Assembly (NCBI GenBank): GCA_949592205.1
Contig: CATIUR010000002.1
Coordinates: 3,876,501-3,940,500, forward strand
Length of the DNA: 64,000 nucleotides
Reading direction: 5' to 3'
From: Helichrysum umbraculigerum
Taxonomy: Eukaryota; Streptophyta; Magnoliopsida; Asterales; Asteraceae
Under the pieces are notes generated by a model. That model was not told where the DNA came from. It did not search any database and worked only from the letters and a program-made list of their open reading frames with translations. Of this stretch, positions 10,563-21,719 are shown piece after piece (positions within the stretch are counted from its first letter, which is position 1; every line of letters starts with the position of its first letter). The position numbers and the translations under genes were made by a program.

Positions 10563-12161
10563 TGTAACATCCTCTCTTCTGGTCCGGTAATTTCTAATTT
10601 TAAATTGATATATTTAATTGTATTAGAAATTATGTGATATTATTTGTTTAATGTGGAACTTATATAAATAAGTCCCAGAACTTATTGTGGATAGTAAATT
10701 GTTGATTGTTGTGATTTACTATAGTTAACGGTAAAATAAAATAAGTTTCTCGCAAATGGTTTTTAGGTTCCAGGCAATAGATTGAAAGGGGACTAGTTTT
10801 AAGTGAATGCGGGTCGGTGTAAAATCTTAGCCGACATATTATATAACCTTCCTTTTTAGGAAAGCTTATCACTTTCCTCTTTTAGAAACTTAGAACCAAA
10901 AACCTTAAAACTTTGAAACCCTTAAACCTTGCAAAAACAAGAATTGAACCAAGTGATTCTTGAGCTGTGATTGTGAAATCTGAGTTTGTAACATCATCAT
11001 CATCACTTAGTAATCTTAATTGTAAGTCATTTCTAATACTTAATTCATGATTATACTCAATTGAAATCTTTGTATGAATTAGTGTTGAATTGATGCACTA
11101 AACATGTTATTGTATACATATATGATGATATATGATCTGAAACATGTTGCTGGAATAGACTTTGTGTTTATTTGATTGAGGTTTTGAATTTCTGGTTTGA
11201 GCTCTACACAAACTGCCCAGGTCTGACGAACACAAGGAATCCGGCGGATTCCCATTGAATCCGGCGGATTCAAGCCGGTCAAAGGGTGGAGAATCCGGTC
11301 AAATGGGGTTTAATCCGGCGGATTCACGTACCGGATTGGTTTTGAGAACCCTGGTCCAAATGTTGCATCTGAAAACCACTAGAATCTGGCGGATTCTAAC
11401 CCATTGAAGAGATAAGGAAGTTGAGTAAGTGAACTAAAACAATCAGGTGAGTGGATTTGAAACTCACTGTTTGATTTGGTTGTGTCAGTTTGATTTCAAT
11501 CAGTAATTATAGGATTACTATTGATAGAATGTTAACCTTGAAATGATATGCCATTTGATTGGTGGTTTGATTAGCCTGTGAGCTTGATTGATGAATCCAG
11601 AGGTCAACTAGATTGTCAGTTGGACTTGATTGCTAATGTTGGTCAACACAGGGTTGCATACATGTGTTGATGGAGATTTGCATTTAGTTAGCGGTTAATC
11701 ACTGTTTTGGCCTACAGTTGATTTAAGTGTTCTGATAGGGCCACCCGGCACAGGGTCCTTAGGAACCACCGTTCCTCTTGACGATATTTGTTACCTTATT
11801 GGTTGTGAACAAATTGCTTGCTAAATTGAATTGTGGTTGATTATTCATTCACTTAGCTTCGTGCTAATCCCTCAATTTACTTCCTGCAGGTTATGTTTAT
11901 ATTGTGGGTAGTCAGGAATGGATGTTTTGATGCAGGGAATGTTTGAAACTAGAAACTCTGATCAAGTTTGTTATAAATGATGTTTTGTAATATATAATGC
12001 CCCGGTTTGTAAACAAGTTAACTATGCTTGGTTTAGTAGTTAAACATGTTGTATAAATGTTTGCGAAAATTTCAAGCAGAATTCTAATAAAATATGTATT
12101 GTAAGCATACGCTTCTGTGAAACATAATATAATATTGTGATATTAAATGAGGGGTGTTATA
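10563..12161 (+). repeat. 3' LTR of chromovirus (1,599 bp, 220-bp deletion)
   Basis: Matches the 5' LTR except for scattered substitutions and one missing 220-bp block. The junction lies at GAGAT, which occurs at both ends of the missing block in the 5' LTR (4870-4874 and 5090-5094), pointing to a microhomology deletion after insertion. Confidence 0.93.
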
Positions 12162-14094
12162 CATAAACTTTACAACGGGGGTGTACATATATCATGAGCA
12201 TTATTGAAAAGGGATAAGACTTGTTACCAAACGGAGTAACAAGCTCCACCACTAGCTTCAAACGTGTCCCTTGCCCAAGTCACCCTTATTCACACTTGGC
12301 TCACCTGAAACATTGTAAACATAACACGTAAGCAATTGCTTAGTAAGTAATGGAAGCTCTTAACTTTAACTTTAACATAAACATCATCACATTAAGGATC
12401 CTTAAACATCATCATCATGTTAACTACTACGAGTTAACAATAATACTGAGCTAATGTTCATGACTCATTACTCGGAAACCGTCAAGCTAATGACTCGCTC
12501 ATTACTTGACTCCTCGTTCATATCCATCTACTTACCTTTTTCTTGACAAAGCAATTTACTTGACTTTACTTCACTTTCTTGGTCACCTATACACATAACA
12601 CATAGCATGATCAATTATCATAGTACTTTACTTTCTTTACTAAAGCTCATCATTTAGGTGTTCATTCAATAACACCTATCTCATCACTTTCACTTAATCT
12701 TATAACTTTAATTTAATCATACAATTAAGGTGCTAGACCTCTAACACCTATTTTAATCATTAGTGTTCCATACTTTAACTTTAACTTTCTAATCACATGT
12801 AAATGGGTATTCATCACTCTTCTAATCATGATTATCATTGATCATCATCAACATCATCTTAATTTATCACTACACATACATACATAACTCATACATACCC
12901 ACTTACACATGATAACACTTTCTTTAATCAAATTATCATGAATTAAACCTACTACTTAGTTCATAAACACATATGGAACACCAATTAAGCTAATTAACTA
13001 ACTTTCATATACTTTCTTAACATCTAGGGTTTATAAAATTGAAACCCTAACATGAATTGAACTTATATAAAGATCAAACATACCTTGAGAATACTTAATT
13101 TGATGGTTAATAGCTTCAATCACATAAATCCTAGGTCAATTTCTGATTTCTTGCTTCTGGTTCTTCAAAATCGTGAAACACACACACGTACATATAAATT
13201 TTTATATACTGGAACTAGTTAGAATACTGTAGGCAGTATATTTGTTTACTTTTACACTTATGCTCCCTCATCTTTACCTATTAACACATTAAACCCCTCT
13301 AACACTCTTTCTTTTACTTGGTTAGTCTACTAACCAAATTCTAACAACTATATTACTTTACACATTTAACATATTAAATACATATAAAACTGAAACATAA
13401 ATATATATTAAATTATATAAAACTTACGTATTTTAGGGGCGTTACATTAATGATTATTTAAAATTGTTTTTTACAAATAAACAATTTTTTTAGACAAACA
13501 AGAATAATAAAGTGGACAGAATAAATGGGATCAATGGAGTATAAACTTCATACGTAAGAGCACCCACAATGGTGGGGTGGATTTTTTTATAGCCCAATTT
13601 GATATTTGTAACACCCCCAAATTCGTCTGTTTTGTTTAGCGGAAGCATTTTAGTTTAAGTACGGGGGTGCCACAATAACAAAGCATGCATACGTATCAGA
13701 GCATATGATTACAACAGAACAATATATATTAAGATGCCAAAAGTATTAATTACAAAATTTATGATTCATCGAATCGTACAAGTTAAAAGTAATAAGTTAT
13801 CAAGTTTACAAAAGTAGATTTTGTAAATATGACTAAAACAGCTTTAGGTATACAAAAGAAATCTAGTTGTCAAAAGTTGGCATCCTATTCCTTCATGGGT
13901 CGCCTATAATCCATATGTGCAGGCGGTTCTTACGTGCGCAGCTAATTCCCTGAAAAACATAGTAAAAGTCAACAACGAGGTTGAGTGAATTCACAGGTTT
14001 CATGTTTGCAATAGTTGAACCAAGTTTGTAAGCACAGTTGTTATCCAAATACGTTCACAAATAGTATTGCCATAATAGTCGAGAATACGTTTAG

Positions 14095-14547
14095 TGGAAT
14101 GTAATCCAAATACAAGTTTAGTGGGTTGTTCGCCCAAAGTTTAGTATACGTGGGATGTTACCCAAAACAGATACGTGGGATGTTACCCAAAATGTCAGTT
14201 TAAAAACACGTACTGGTCGTTCTCCAGCGGTTTACAAACAGTACCGGTCGTTCTCCGGTCAAATACGCACGGGTCGTTCTCCCGTTCAAATAAAACAGTT
14301 TAATACGCACGGGTCGTTCTCCTGTCCAAACACTGCTGGTCGTTCTCCAGCGAAACACAGTACCGGTCGTTCTCCGGTCAATACGCATGGGTCGTTCTCC
14401 CATCCAAAGACGCACGGGTCGTTCTCCCGTCCAGTGGCCAGTCGTTCTCTGGTGCTAAAATACGTTGCTGGTCGTTCTCCAGCGTTTTCATAAAAGTACC
14501 GGTCGTTCTCCGGCCAAATCAAAACAGTTTACCGGTCGTTCTCCGGT
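14095..14547. repeat. Array of covarying mini-hairpins (conserved TCGTTCT loop)
   Basis: Twelve units between 14213 and 14547 each consist of a 4-5-bp stem around the identical loop TCGTTCT. Loop starts are 14217, 14248, 14274, 14314, 14340, 14367, 14392, 14419, 14442, 14472, 14503 and 14536. Stem pairs vary: CTGG/CCAG, ACCGG/CCGGT, ACGGG/CCCGT, ATGGG/CCCAT, CCAG/CTGG. All are complementary; one unit (14309-14325) has a G-T wobble. Four looser hairpins precede them: TGGA/TCCA at 14095-14108, TGGG/CCCA at 14122-14136, and TGGG/CCCA at 14151-14164 and 14176-14189. Confidence 0.9.
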
Positions 14548-15139
14548 CTAGTTAAAACAGTTTGTCAAATAGTTTATCACGTTTGGTTTGTTTATAGTAT
14601 GAAAATGTTATTTCATAAACAAAGTTCGCACAACAGTTCAATAGTTCAAAGTACTCTAATAGTTCGAGTAAAACACGTATGATAAACAATCATGTAAGTA
14701 AAAGCAGTTATGGCAATTAATAACACAGTTAAACAGTTTAAACAGTTGACTATGTTTTCCACCCCAAAGTAGTTAAAACAGTAAAAGTAGGGGCTGTGAA
14801 CTCACCTGTTGAGTTAAGTCAAAGTGCGAGTGCTAGCAAACCTAAGCCCAAGTACAGTCCGAGATCTCCTAACGTCCTAAACGTATGAGATTAATAAGTA
14901 TGTGGATGTCTAAGCTAATCATCCATGCTAGTGTTCGTACAACCAAGTTATGTCCAAAGTATTTGTTAAACGTTTACGTTGTATTTCGTTGTTTGTGAAA
15001 ATGTATACGACTTGTTGGTGATGTTTTGAAACAATAGTTCAAAAATGTTATTATCTCATTTGCTACAGTACTGCTACAGTAAAATTTGACTTTTCTACAG
15101 TAACTTTGACTTTTTAAAATGTGTTTTTAGGGTTCTGAC

Positions 15140-15365
15140 TTGTGCGACGTTAGGTGCAACGTCGCGTACGACGTTGATTGCGACGTAGGCGCTTATGTCG
15201 CTATATGCGACGTCAGGGTCTAGTGCGACGTAAGGGTCGACGTCGCTATGTGCGACTTCGCAATTTAATGCGACGTTAAAGGTGACGTCGCAGTATGCGA
15301 CGTGGTGATATGTTTTGCGACGTTGTGACTGACGTCGCATTTAGCCCAAGCCAGATGCGACGTAG
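15140..15365. repeat. GCGACGT / ACGTCGC palindrome cluster
   Basis: About eight GCGACGT and four ACGTCGC motifs occur within some 225 bp inside solo LTR B, in both orientations. The stretch is much richer in CG than its surroundings. ACGT is the core of plant bZIP binding sites, so it could act as a promoter or enhancer module of the LTR; that role is inference. Confidence 0.75.
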
Positions 15366-16548
15366 CGGACTGTTCGACGAACAATTCGGGAAAAACGAGT
15401 TTTGGGTCGATTTTGGACGTTTTTGGTTGTATAAAACACTAAAACATGTTATACTAAGTATATTAAACACAAAATATGAAAGAAAACTTCAAAATCTTAA
15501 GAGTTGACGGGATTTGTCGGAAACTTACGAGTGTCGGATTTGAAATCCGAAAAGGTAGAAAGGTAGATCGTGTTGCCGTGATCGTTTTTCTCTAAATGGT
15601 TAGTTGATTCGGCGCGTTTTTGATGTAGTATTTGTATGATTTGTGTGGTGGTATTTGGTAGGTGGTGGTGAAAGAGAGAAAAGAGAGAGATGAGAGAGAA
15701 GAGAAAGATAAAGAATGAGAATGGTGGAGGTGGAGAGGTGGTTTTTGTTCCACTTTTCTGCCTCCGTGGTTGCACTCCGTGTTTGTTTACCCGATCGTTA
15801 AATGTTACATTATTTTAACTAATGCATTTTTAATTACATATTTCATTATGTTTTTAATTAGGATCTTTTTGTGAAACCAAATTAATTTAGTTACAAAATT
15901 TTAAACCTTGTTTTATTTTAATTATACAAATTTACGTTTCATGTTATCAAATGATATGTAAATATTATCGACATAATATTTAATTGTTAATGACGTTATT
16001 TAATAATTTCGTTTTATTAATTAAATTTGTTCACCAACAGTCGTATATTTTTGTTTCGTTTGTTCCAATTGTTTCGTACATAATTTTAACACATTATAAA
16101 TCGTAATACTACGCGTATTCACTAGTTGGGCTTTGCTAGACTTACCTCTAAAATGTGTTGTGAATTCACTCAAGTAGGGAATTAGCCTAAAATGCAAATG
16201 TTTAGCGTTAATAATAGTGTTTAAATTTGCGGAGTGTTACAATATTTTTGTGTAAGAGTGGTGTAAGAGGTTTTTTAAAAAAACCTTCCTTCTCCAATGC
16301 TTAAACCTCTAAAAAAGCTTTTAAACCATTAAAAACAATTAAATTAGTACTCAGATTAGCTATGGATAGGTTTGCAAGAATTGAGCTTTGCATGACTATT
16401 TCCTATTTATTTAATTATTTTTAATGGTTTGAAAGCTTTTTTAGAGGTTTAAGCATAGGAGAAGAAAGGTTTTTTAAAAAAACCTCTTACACCACTCTTG
16501 CACTTAAACTCTTTCAATTTAACCCATTGGACATGCCCTAAACGTAAG

Positions 16549-17045
16549 TTTGACATTCATGATTTTAGTTGGATACTTCAATGACGAGACATGTATGTAC
16601 CTGACTTAGAATGACATGACATCATTTTATGAGTCGAGGACTCGAGGTGGTTATTGACGTTGCAATGTAGCATGATCAATTAAAAAAACACAAACAAACT
16701 AAACATGAATATCGGAATGGAGATGAAGTTTGTTTTATACTTCCATCTCTTAGATTTCTTGAATCAGCTTCTCAGTTTGTTATGATAATTTTTTAGGATT
16801 AATAAACCACTATCAGTAATAAATATCGTTTTAACGTCGATTCGTTAAAGTTCAACTCCAAACATCTACAATCTAGTTCAATGCAATCAATAGTAGGTAG
16901 AGGCTTATTTTAATGTATATATGTGATGATAGGGGTCGATCACAAATATTTCAATTTCAATTTTGTAGGTGAAAATTGATGAATGGGTATTATAATAATT
17001 TTCTATGTGATATATCATATTTCAATTTTAGTTTTATTAATTGTA
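16549..17045. other. Intergenic, no feature recognised
   Basis: AT-rich sequence with no gene, long repeat or element end that I can support. Confidence 0.5.
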
Positions 17046-17076
17046 ACTAGGTTATAAACCCGTGATAACACGGGCT
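17046..17076 (-). mobile_element. Helitron-like terminus (hairpin plus CTAG)
   Basis: On the minus strand the hairpin CCCGTGTTATCACGGG is followed after about eight bases by CTAG and T, the layout of a Helitron 3' end. A similar end occurs at 23220-23253. The other end of this element was not found, so its extent towards 17.7 kb is unknown. Confidence 0.4.
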
Positions 17077-17710
17077 TTGTAAGGAGCTTTATTTATTTGT
17101 TGAAATATAAATAAACATAAATATTAATAATGTTTAAGGTTTAAAGTGGCTAATAAACTATAAGAATCTAAGATGTAGAGTAATAATGAAATATCCGACA
17201 GTATATTATAAAATCATAATATTAGAAGTTGAAATATATGTTATGCGAGAAATTGTCAATATAGTAGTATCAAACATCGAGTGGAAATTCTTTGATCACA
17301 TATTATACGCATTCTTGAATTATATATGTTGATTCCAATATGGCTTCTTAAAATGATTATTGCTTCAATTATATACTGATCAAGCCAGCTAATTTATAAT
17401 CGTGTTCCATTGCATAATCTATTATACTGGCCCGTGTTTCAAAGTAGCATAACATCTACTCCTTTTATATCATAGTTAACCTGTGATTTGGGATCCCGAT
17501 ATTTTTCATATATTTAACTTTTGTCGCGGGTATAAAGACCGTTCAAATTTATCGGTTATTTACTTCCCACAAATTGTATATGCACTATAGAATGTATGTT
17601 CTTCTTTATTAATCTTTGAAAGTAGATAGTGTGTTTCAATTTTTCACACAATTCCATAGGAAGGTTTTAAAACCGGTTCAAATGTACAATTATATACATG
17701 CGAATATTAA

Positions 17711-18194
17711 TGTTGGGATCTGAGCATATTTGATCAAGTGTTGAGTGGAATGCTAGCCACTGTTAGTGTTAATGCTTGCCGCGATTAGAAGAATTGAAGA
17801 CTAGCCACTGCTAGTATGTTTGAGTTGCTGCCACTGTTCGTTATATACTTAGAATTAGTGAAGTATATTGTGTAGCCACTGTTAGTGGAGAATACACGTA
17901 GCCACTGTTAATGTAATTAATGAGTCGGTTAATTTGTTAGAGTTATTTATGGGATAAGTACGTATACCATAATAACTACAGATTGTATAGGACTCTATTA
18001 TTTATAAATAGAGATCCTGGTAGCCTAAGATAGATATACAATATAGGTTACGATTAGCTTCAAGGTGAAAACCCTAATACTCAAGTGTATTCGTATTATT
18101 CAAGTAATAATATTGAACCTTTTGGTGATAATTGTTTTACGTGCATGTTACATAAACGATCTTCTTGATATTTGGTAATTGTTATTCCGCAACA
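17711..18194. mobile_element. Ty1/copia-type solo LTR (484 bp)
   Basis: It begins TGTTGGGATC and ends CCGCAACA, with the TGTTG...CAACA termini usual in copia elements, flanked by TATTAA on both sides (17705-17710 and 18195-18200). It contains about five AGCCACTG-type motifs (17750-17915) and a TATAAATA box near 18003. There is no internal domain, so it is a solo LTR. Confidence 0.85.
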
Positions 18195-18200
18195 TATTAA

Positions 18201-18849
18201 CAATTTAATTCAAAACAATATTACAAAGATCGTTAAGGGATTGTCAATTAATAATTAATATTTATATTTATCATCATTATCTTTTACAATTATTTCAATT
18301 TGATTGAGTATATGGACGAAGGATGCAATTTTTCAAAATAGACTTTTTAGGAGAATTCTTTATTTTGATTGGTTAATTGGGAGTATGATGAAATTGAATG
18401 ATTTGATTGGTTAATAGGTCTTAAATTTTCAATAAATTTCAATAGGAAAAATTTTCTTTTAATAATATTTATAGATTAGATTAGGTTAGAAGATAATTGA
18501 AAGTAAATATATTAAGTTACAATTATTTTATTTAAGCTACTGATTAAATTGGATAAAAAAATACTTATAGATTCATGATTTCAAGATAGGTACATTGGGC
18601 CAATGGGCCTAATATATTTTCAAACTTTAAGCTCAACTTGTTAACGGGTTACTCGTAAATACTTCACGATTTCTCTCCCCGTTTTCTGTTATCCTTACCA
18701 GAAGGTTTAACACGTTATTCCAGAAGTATCAAGAATCATCTTCCTACATTCCAAAACCTTTATATATAAAAACTTCACCGATCTGTTAAAACACATCATC
18801 TGTCGTTAACTTACTTTAGGGTTTTACGTTTTAAAATCGAATTCAATTC
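18201..18849. other. FES1 promoter region
   Basis: AT-rich upstream flank of FES1. The stretch TTCCAGAAGTATCAAGAA (about 18718-18735) resembles imperfect heat-shock-element pentamers, which would suit an Hsp70 cofactor, and TATATATAA lies at about 18762. Both are weak, unaided motif readings. Confidence 0.35.
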
Positions 18850-21719
18850 ATGGCGAAGGAAGGACCTAATTGGGACGGTTTGCTCAAATGGAGTATTGCT
18901 AATTCCGATGGTACTGGAAACCCTAGAAACTTAAGGTACTTTCTATCCTTTTTTCACTATCTTTATTAATTTGGTTGTAAAAATATGTACTTTGTTTATT
19001 CATTGAATCTTTTTAGGTTTTAAATTATTTGACTTTTTATGTAATATATGGTATGATTATCAAAACATAACTTTGAGCAAGTTTATACTGATTTGAACAT
19101 GTAAAGATTAGTACTTTTTGTAGTTGATTGATTTTTTTTGCAGTGTATGATCAACAAAATCTAAACTTTAAGCAATTTAGTACTGATTTGAACTTTTTTA
19201 GATGTAAAAATACTTTCTTTTTTTGTAGTTGATTGATTTTTATGTAATATATGATTATCAAAATCTAACCTTTAAGCTACATAATACCGGTTTTTTAGGA
19301 TAAATAATACATATGTTTTTTTATAGTTGATCAATGTTTATGCAATTTTAAAATCTAACCTTTAAGCTGCATATACCGATTTGAAGCTTTTAAAATTCTA
19401 ACCTTTAAGCTATTTAATGCTGATTTGAGCCTTTTATTTTATTTCTGTAGATTAGTTAATTTAGTATGTACGCTGCTGTATAATATGATTCTTCTAGCTT
19501 GTATTAATTATGATTGATTGATTTAGGTTATTAGTGCTAAAAGTCTTAACCATAAGTTAAGCATCGACCAAGTTGTGTTAAAAAACAAAACGAACCTTTT
19601 TTACTTTTTGCTGTTGTTGTTAAATGGCCCGAGACCATGCTATAGATTATACCCATTGAATGTACTTTTTGATAAATATCCATGTGTCTTGTAATTGTTA
19701 TGATTGTTGTTGATGGGTTAGTAGTAAAAATGTCATGTAACTGACCAGGTTGATTGTTTGATTAAGTAGCGTTTGTCCAAGTTATGACTTGTATTTGATT
19801 GTATTTTTATTATACTTTCAGTGAGGAGGATCGAAAATGGTTCTTGGAAGCAATGCAAGCTCAAACGATTGACGTGGTCAAGCGTATGAAAGAAATAACT
19901 CTTGTTATGCAAACTCCTGAACATGTCCTGGGAGAGCAAGATGTAACACCAGCGGATATTGAAGGTATATTCTTTATTCAGCCTATGATGAGCATGTTTA
20001 CTATTGTTTATGCAATTTTGGCCTTACTAAGGTGCTTTTTATGTTATCTTTTGTTGCAGGTATGTTGGACGAGCTTCAGGATTATGTTGAGTCTATTGAT
20101 AATGCGAATGGTGAGTTTTTTTTTTCTTCTGTAACGTTAGTGTTTGATCTGAATGTTGTGTGGTTTTCTTGTATATTTGATTATATTAATTAATAATTTC
20201 TATTTTGGTAGATCTTAATTCTATTGGTGGTTTGGTCCCTCTGCTGAATTATTTGAAGAACCCACACGCTAATTTACGAGCCAAGGCTGCAGAGGTTGTT
20301 AGTACGATTGTCCAAAACAATCCTAAGAGTCAACAATTGGTTATGGATGCAAATGGCATGGAACCTTTGCTTTCTAATTTCGCTTCTGATGAGGATGTTA
20401 CCGTGCGGACCAAGTCACTTGGTGCACTATCTTGTGAGTAGTCTCTTACTTATGTGATACCTTAGAAAGTTAAAAAATTTTGTATGATGATTACTTATAT
20501 TCTTTTCGGTTGTCACTTTCAGCTTTGATTAGGCACAACAAGCCAGCAATTGCAGCATTCCGTCTTGCAAATGGTTATGCTGCCCTGAGAGATGCTCTGA
20601 GCTCTGAAAGTGTCAGATTTCAAAGGTATGTATCTGTTTATAACGTGGTATAAATTGTGATAACTCGCAGGGAAAAAATTCTGAGGGGCTGTTTGGATTT
20701 ATGTTTTGCAAGTTTGCAACACTGAATGCCTGAAGTTGCAGTAACCAGTTTCCAGTGGTTGGATTTGATTATCTAATTATGTTATTTAAGTTCTGAATAA
20801 TCAATTTTATACCTGTGGCACACTGGCACTATAATGAACTATTCAAGGATAATAGCAACTTAGCAAGTTACCTGTGTACTGAACTGTTCTACTCATATGA
20901 GATACATTTATTCCACTTAACAAAACGTCTCCTATAGTCCTACTTTCGAAGTCTCTTCTTTTAATATCTTATCCTAAAGAGTCAAACTTGCCAAACATCG
21001 TGTTATCAAATTATTACAACTTCTAACTTCAAATAGACCCTCATATCAAGCACTGGTTATATTATATTATAACTAGTTATATGGTTCTGATTATTGAGTA
21101 TTGTATAATAACTTTCAAAGTGCATAGAGGAACTTCCTTTTAATGAGGTTAGAAATCTTTCGACTTGTATTATGCAGTATCTCGTCTAACTTTTTTTGTG
21201 TCTTAAATGGATTGTAGGAAAGCACTCAACTTGATACAGTACTTGATTCAAGAGAACCCTAGTGACTGCAATGTTGTTACCGAGCTCGGCTTTCAACGCA
21301 TCATGACACATCTTGTCGCAAGCCAAGATCCAGAAGTACGAGAAGGTGCATTAAGGGGTCTTTACGAGCTCGCCAAGGACAAAACAGGAAATTCAGTTGA
21401 TACCGTACACGAAGATGATGAGAAATTAAAGCAAGTACTTCAAGAAAGAATTAATGATATCAGTATAATGTCTTCTGAAGATCTCGCTGCTATTAGGGAC
21501 GAAAGACAGCTTGTAGACTCCCTATGGACCACACATTATAATGAACCATCTTCCCTTAGAGAAAAGGGACTTGTTGTTCTTCCTGGTGAAGATGTCGATG
21601 TACCACCCCCAGATGTTGCTTCGAAAGTGTTTCAGTCTCCTCTTAGAGGTTCAAATCGACCTGCCAACAATGATGATAAACCTGAAAAGAAGGATGCACC
21701 TTTGTTACTTGGCCCGTGA
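18850..21719 (+). CDS. FES1: Hsp70 nucleotide-exchange factor FES1 (HspBP1 family)
   Basis: Encodes a 368-aa armadillo-type nucleotide-exchange factor that releases ADP from cytosolic Hsp70 and protects client-bound Hsp70 during heat stress. Six exons: 18850-18935, 19822-19964, 20060-20110, 20212-20433, 20523-20625 and 21218-21719, all GT-AG and in frame. The N-terminus MAKEGPNWDGLLKWSI, the SEEDRKWFLEAMQAQTIDVV segment and the GGLVPLLNYL and VSTIVQNNPKSQQLV armadillo repeats match plant FES1A. The tail ends KKDAPLLLGP. A large part of intron 5, the end of exon 6 and the downstream gene were duplicated at 35.7-45.1 kb. This copy has no visible defect and is the functional one. Confidence 0.95.

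Larger units (their letters stand above)
4024..12161 (+). mobile_element. Ty3/gypsy chromovirus LTR retrotransposon (Tekay/Del type)
   Basis: An 8.1-kb element with two LTRs, an initiator-Met primer site and a single gag-pol frame ending in a chromodomain, flanked by the 5-bp duplication CATAA (4019-4023 and 12162-12166). Both LTRs start TGTAACATCC and end GGGGTGTTATA, so the 3' end is TA rather than the usual CA in both copies. I count about 19 substitutions across roughly 1.6 kb of aligned LTR (about 1.2%), so the insertion is fairly recent. The gag start region is broken, so this copy is probably not autonomous. The primer site, single polyprotein and C-terminal chromodomain place it in the chromovirus branch. 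Confidence 0.95.
3120..13446. mobile_element. Solo LTR A (~2.2 kb), interrupted by the chromovirus
   Basis: It begins TGAAACACCCC and ends GGGGCGTTACA (TG...CA ends, imperfect inverted repeat). It is flanked on both sides by a 5-bp duplication TTAAT (3115-3119 and 13447-13451). The element consists of 3120-4023 plus 12167-13446, about 2,184 bp, with no gag-pol coding. This is what remains after recombination between the two LTRs of a Ty3/gypsy-like element. Its left part holds GATCCCACCGGGAT motifs. The chromovirus inserted at CATAA inside it. Confidence 0.8.
2976..13541. mobile_element. Stowaway/mariner-like MITE, split by a solo LTR
   Basis: The left end (ACTCCTTTTGTCTCATTTAT from about 2977) and the reverse complement of the right end (ACTCCATTGATCCCATTTAT, ending about 13540) form imperfect terminal inverted repeats of the CTCCCTCCGTCCC Stowaway type, flanked by TA. 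Without the inserted LTR block (3120-13446 plus one TTAAT copy) the element is about 240 bp, a normal MITE size. It is the oldest layer of this nest. Confidence 0.6.
13607..16241. mobile_element. Solo LTR B (2,635 bp) with two internal repeat arrays
   Basis: It runs from TGTAACACCCCC to GAGTGTTACA, with an exact 5-bp duplication ATATT on each side (13602-13606 and 16242-16246). No gag-pol is present, so it is a solo LTR, probably of a Ty3/gypsy element. It carries a hairpin array at 14095-14547 and an array of GCGACGT palindromes at about 15140-15365. Short open frames across the hairpin array are by-products of the repeat. Confidence 0.88.
13559..16539. mobile_element. MULE-type foldback MITE, split by solo LTR B
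   Basis: Ends AGCACCCACAATGG and (reverse complement of the right end) AGGGCATGTCCAATGG are terminal inverted repeats. The flanking 9-mers ATACGTAAG (13550-13558) and AAACGTAAG (16540-16548) differ at one base, as expected of an old Mutator-type 9-bp duplication. Inside, about 90-bp arms (about 16249-16345 and 16415-16503) form a long near-perfect foldback. Without the solo LTR the element is about 340 bp. Confidence 0.7.

Noticed and set aside
14155..14493. Open frames with repeated GRSPA/GRSPV peptides on both strands
   Set aside because: They are translations of the hairpin repeat array in solo LTR B; both strands are open because the repeat has few stop codons.
14205..14550. Resemblance of the hairpin array to a CRISPR array
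   Set aside because: Plant nuclear DNA, irregular spacing, and short related spacers; it is an LTR-internal repeat.
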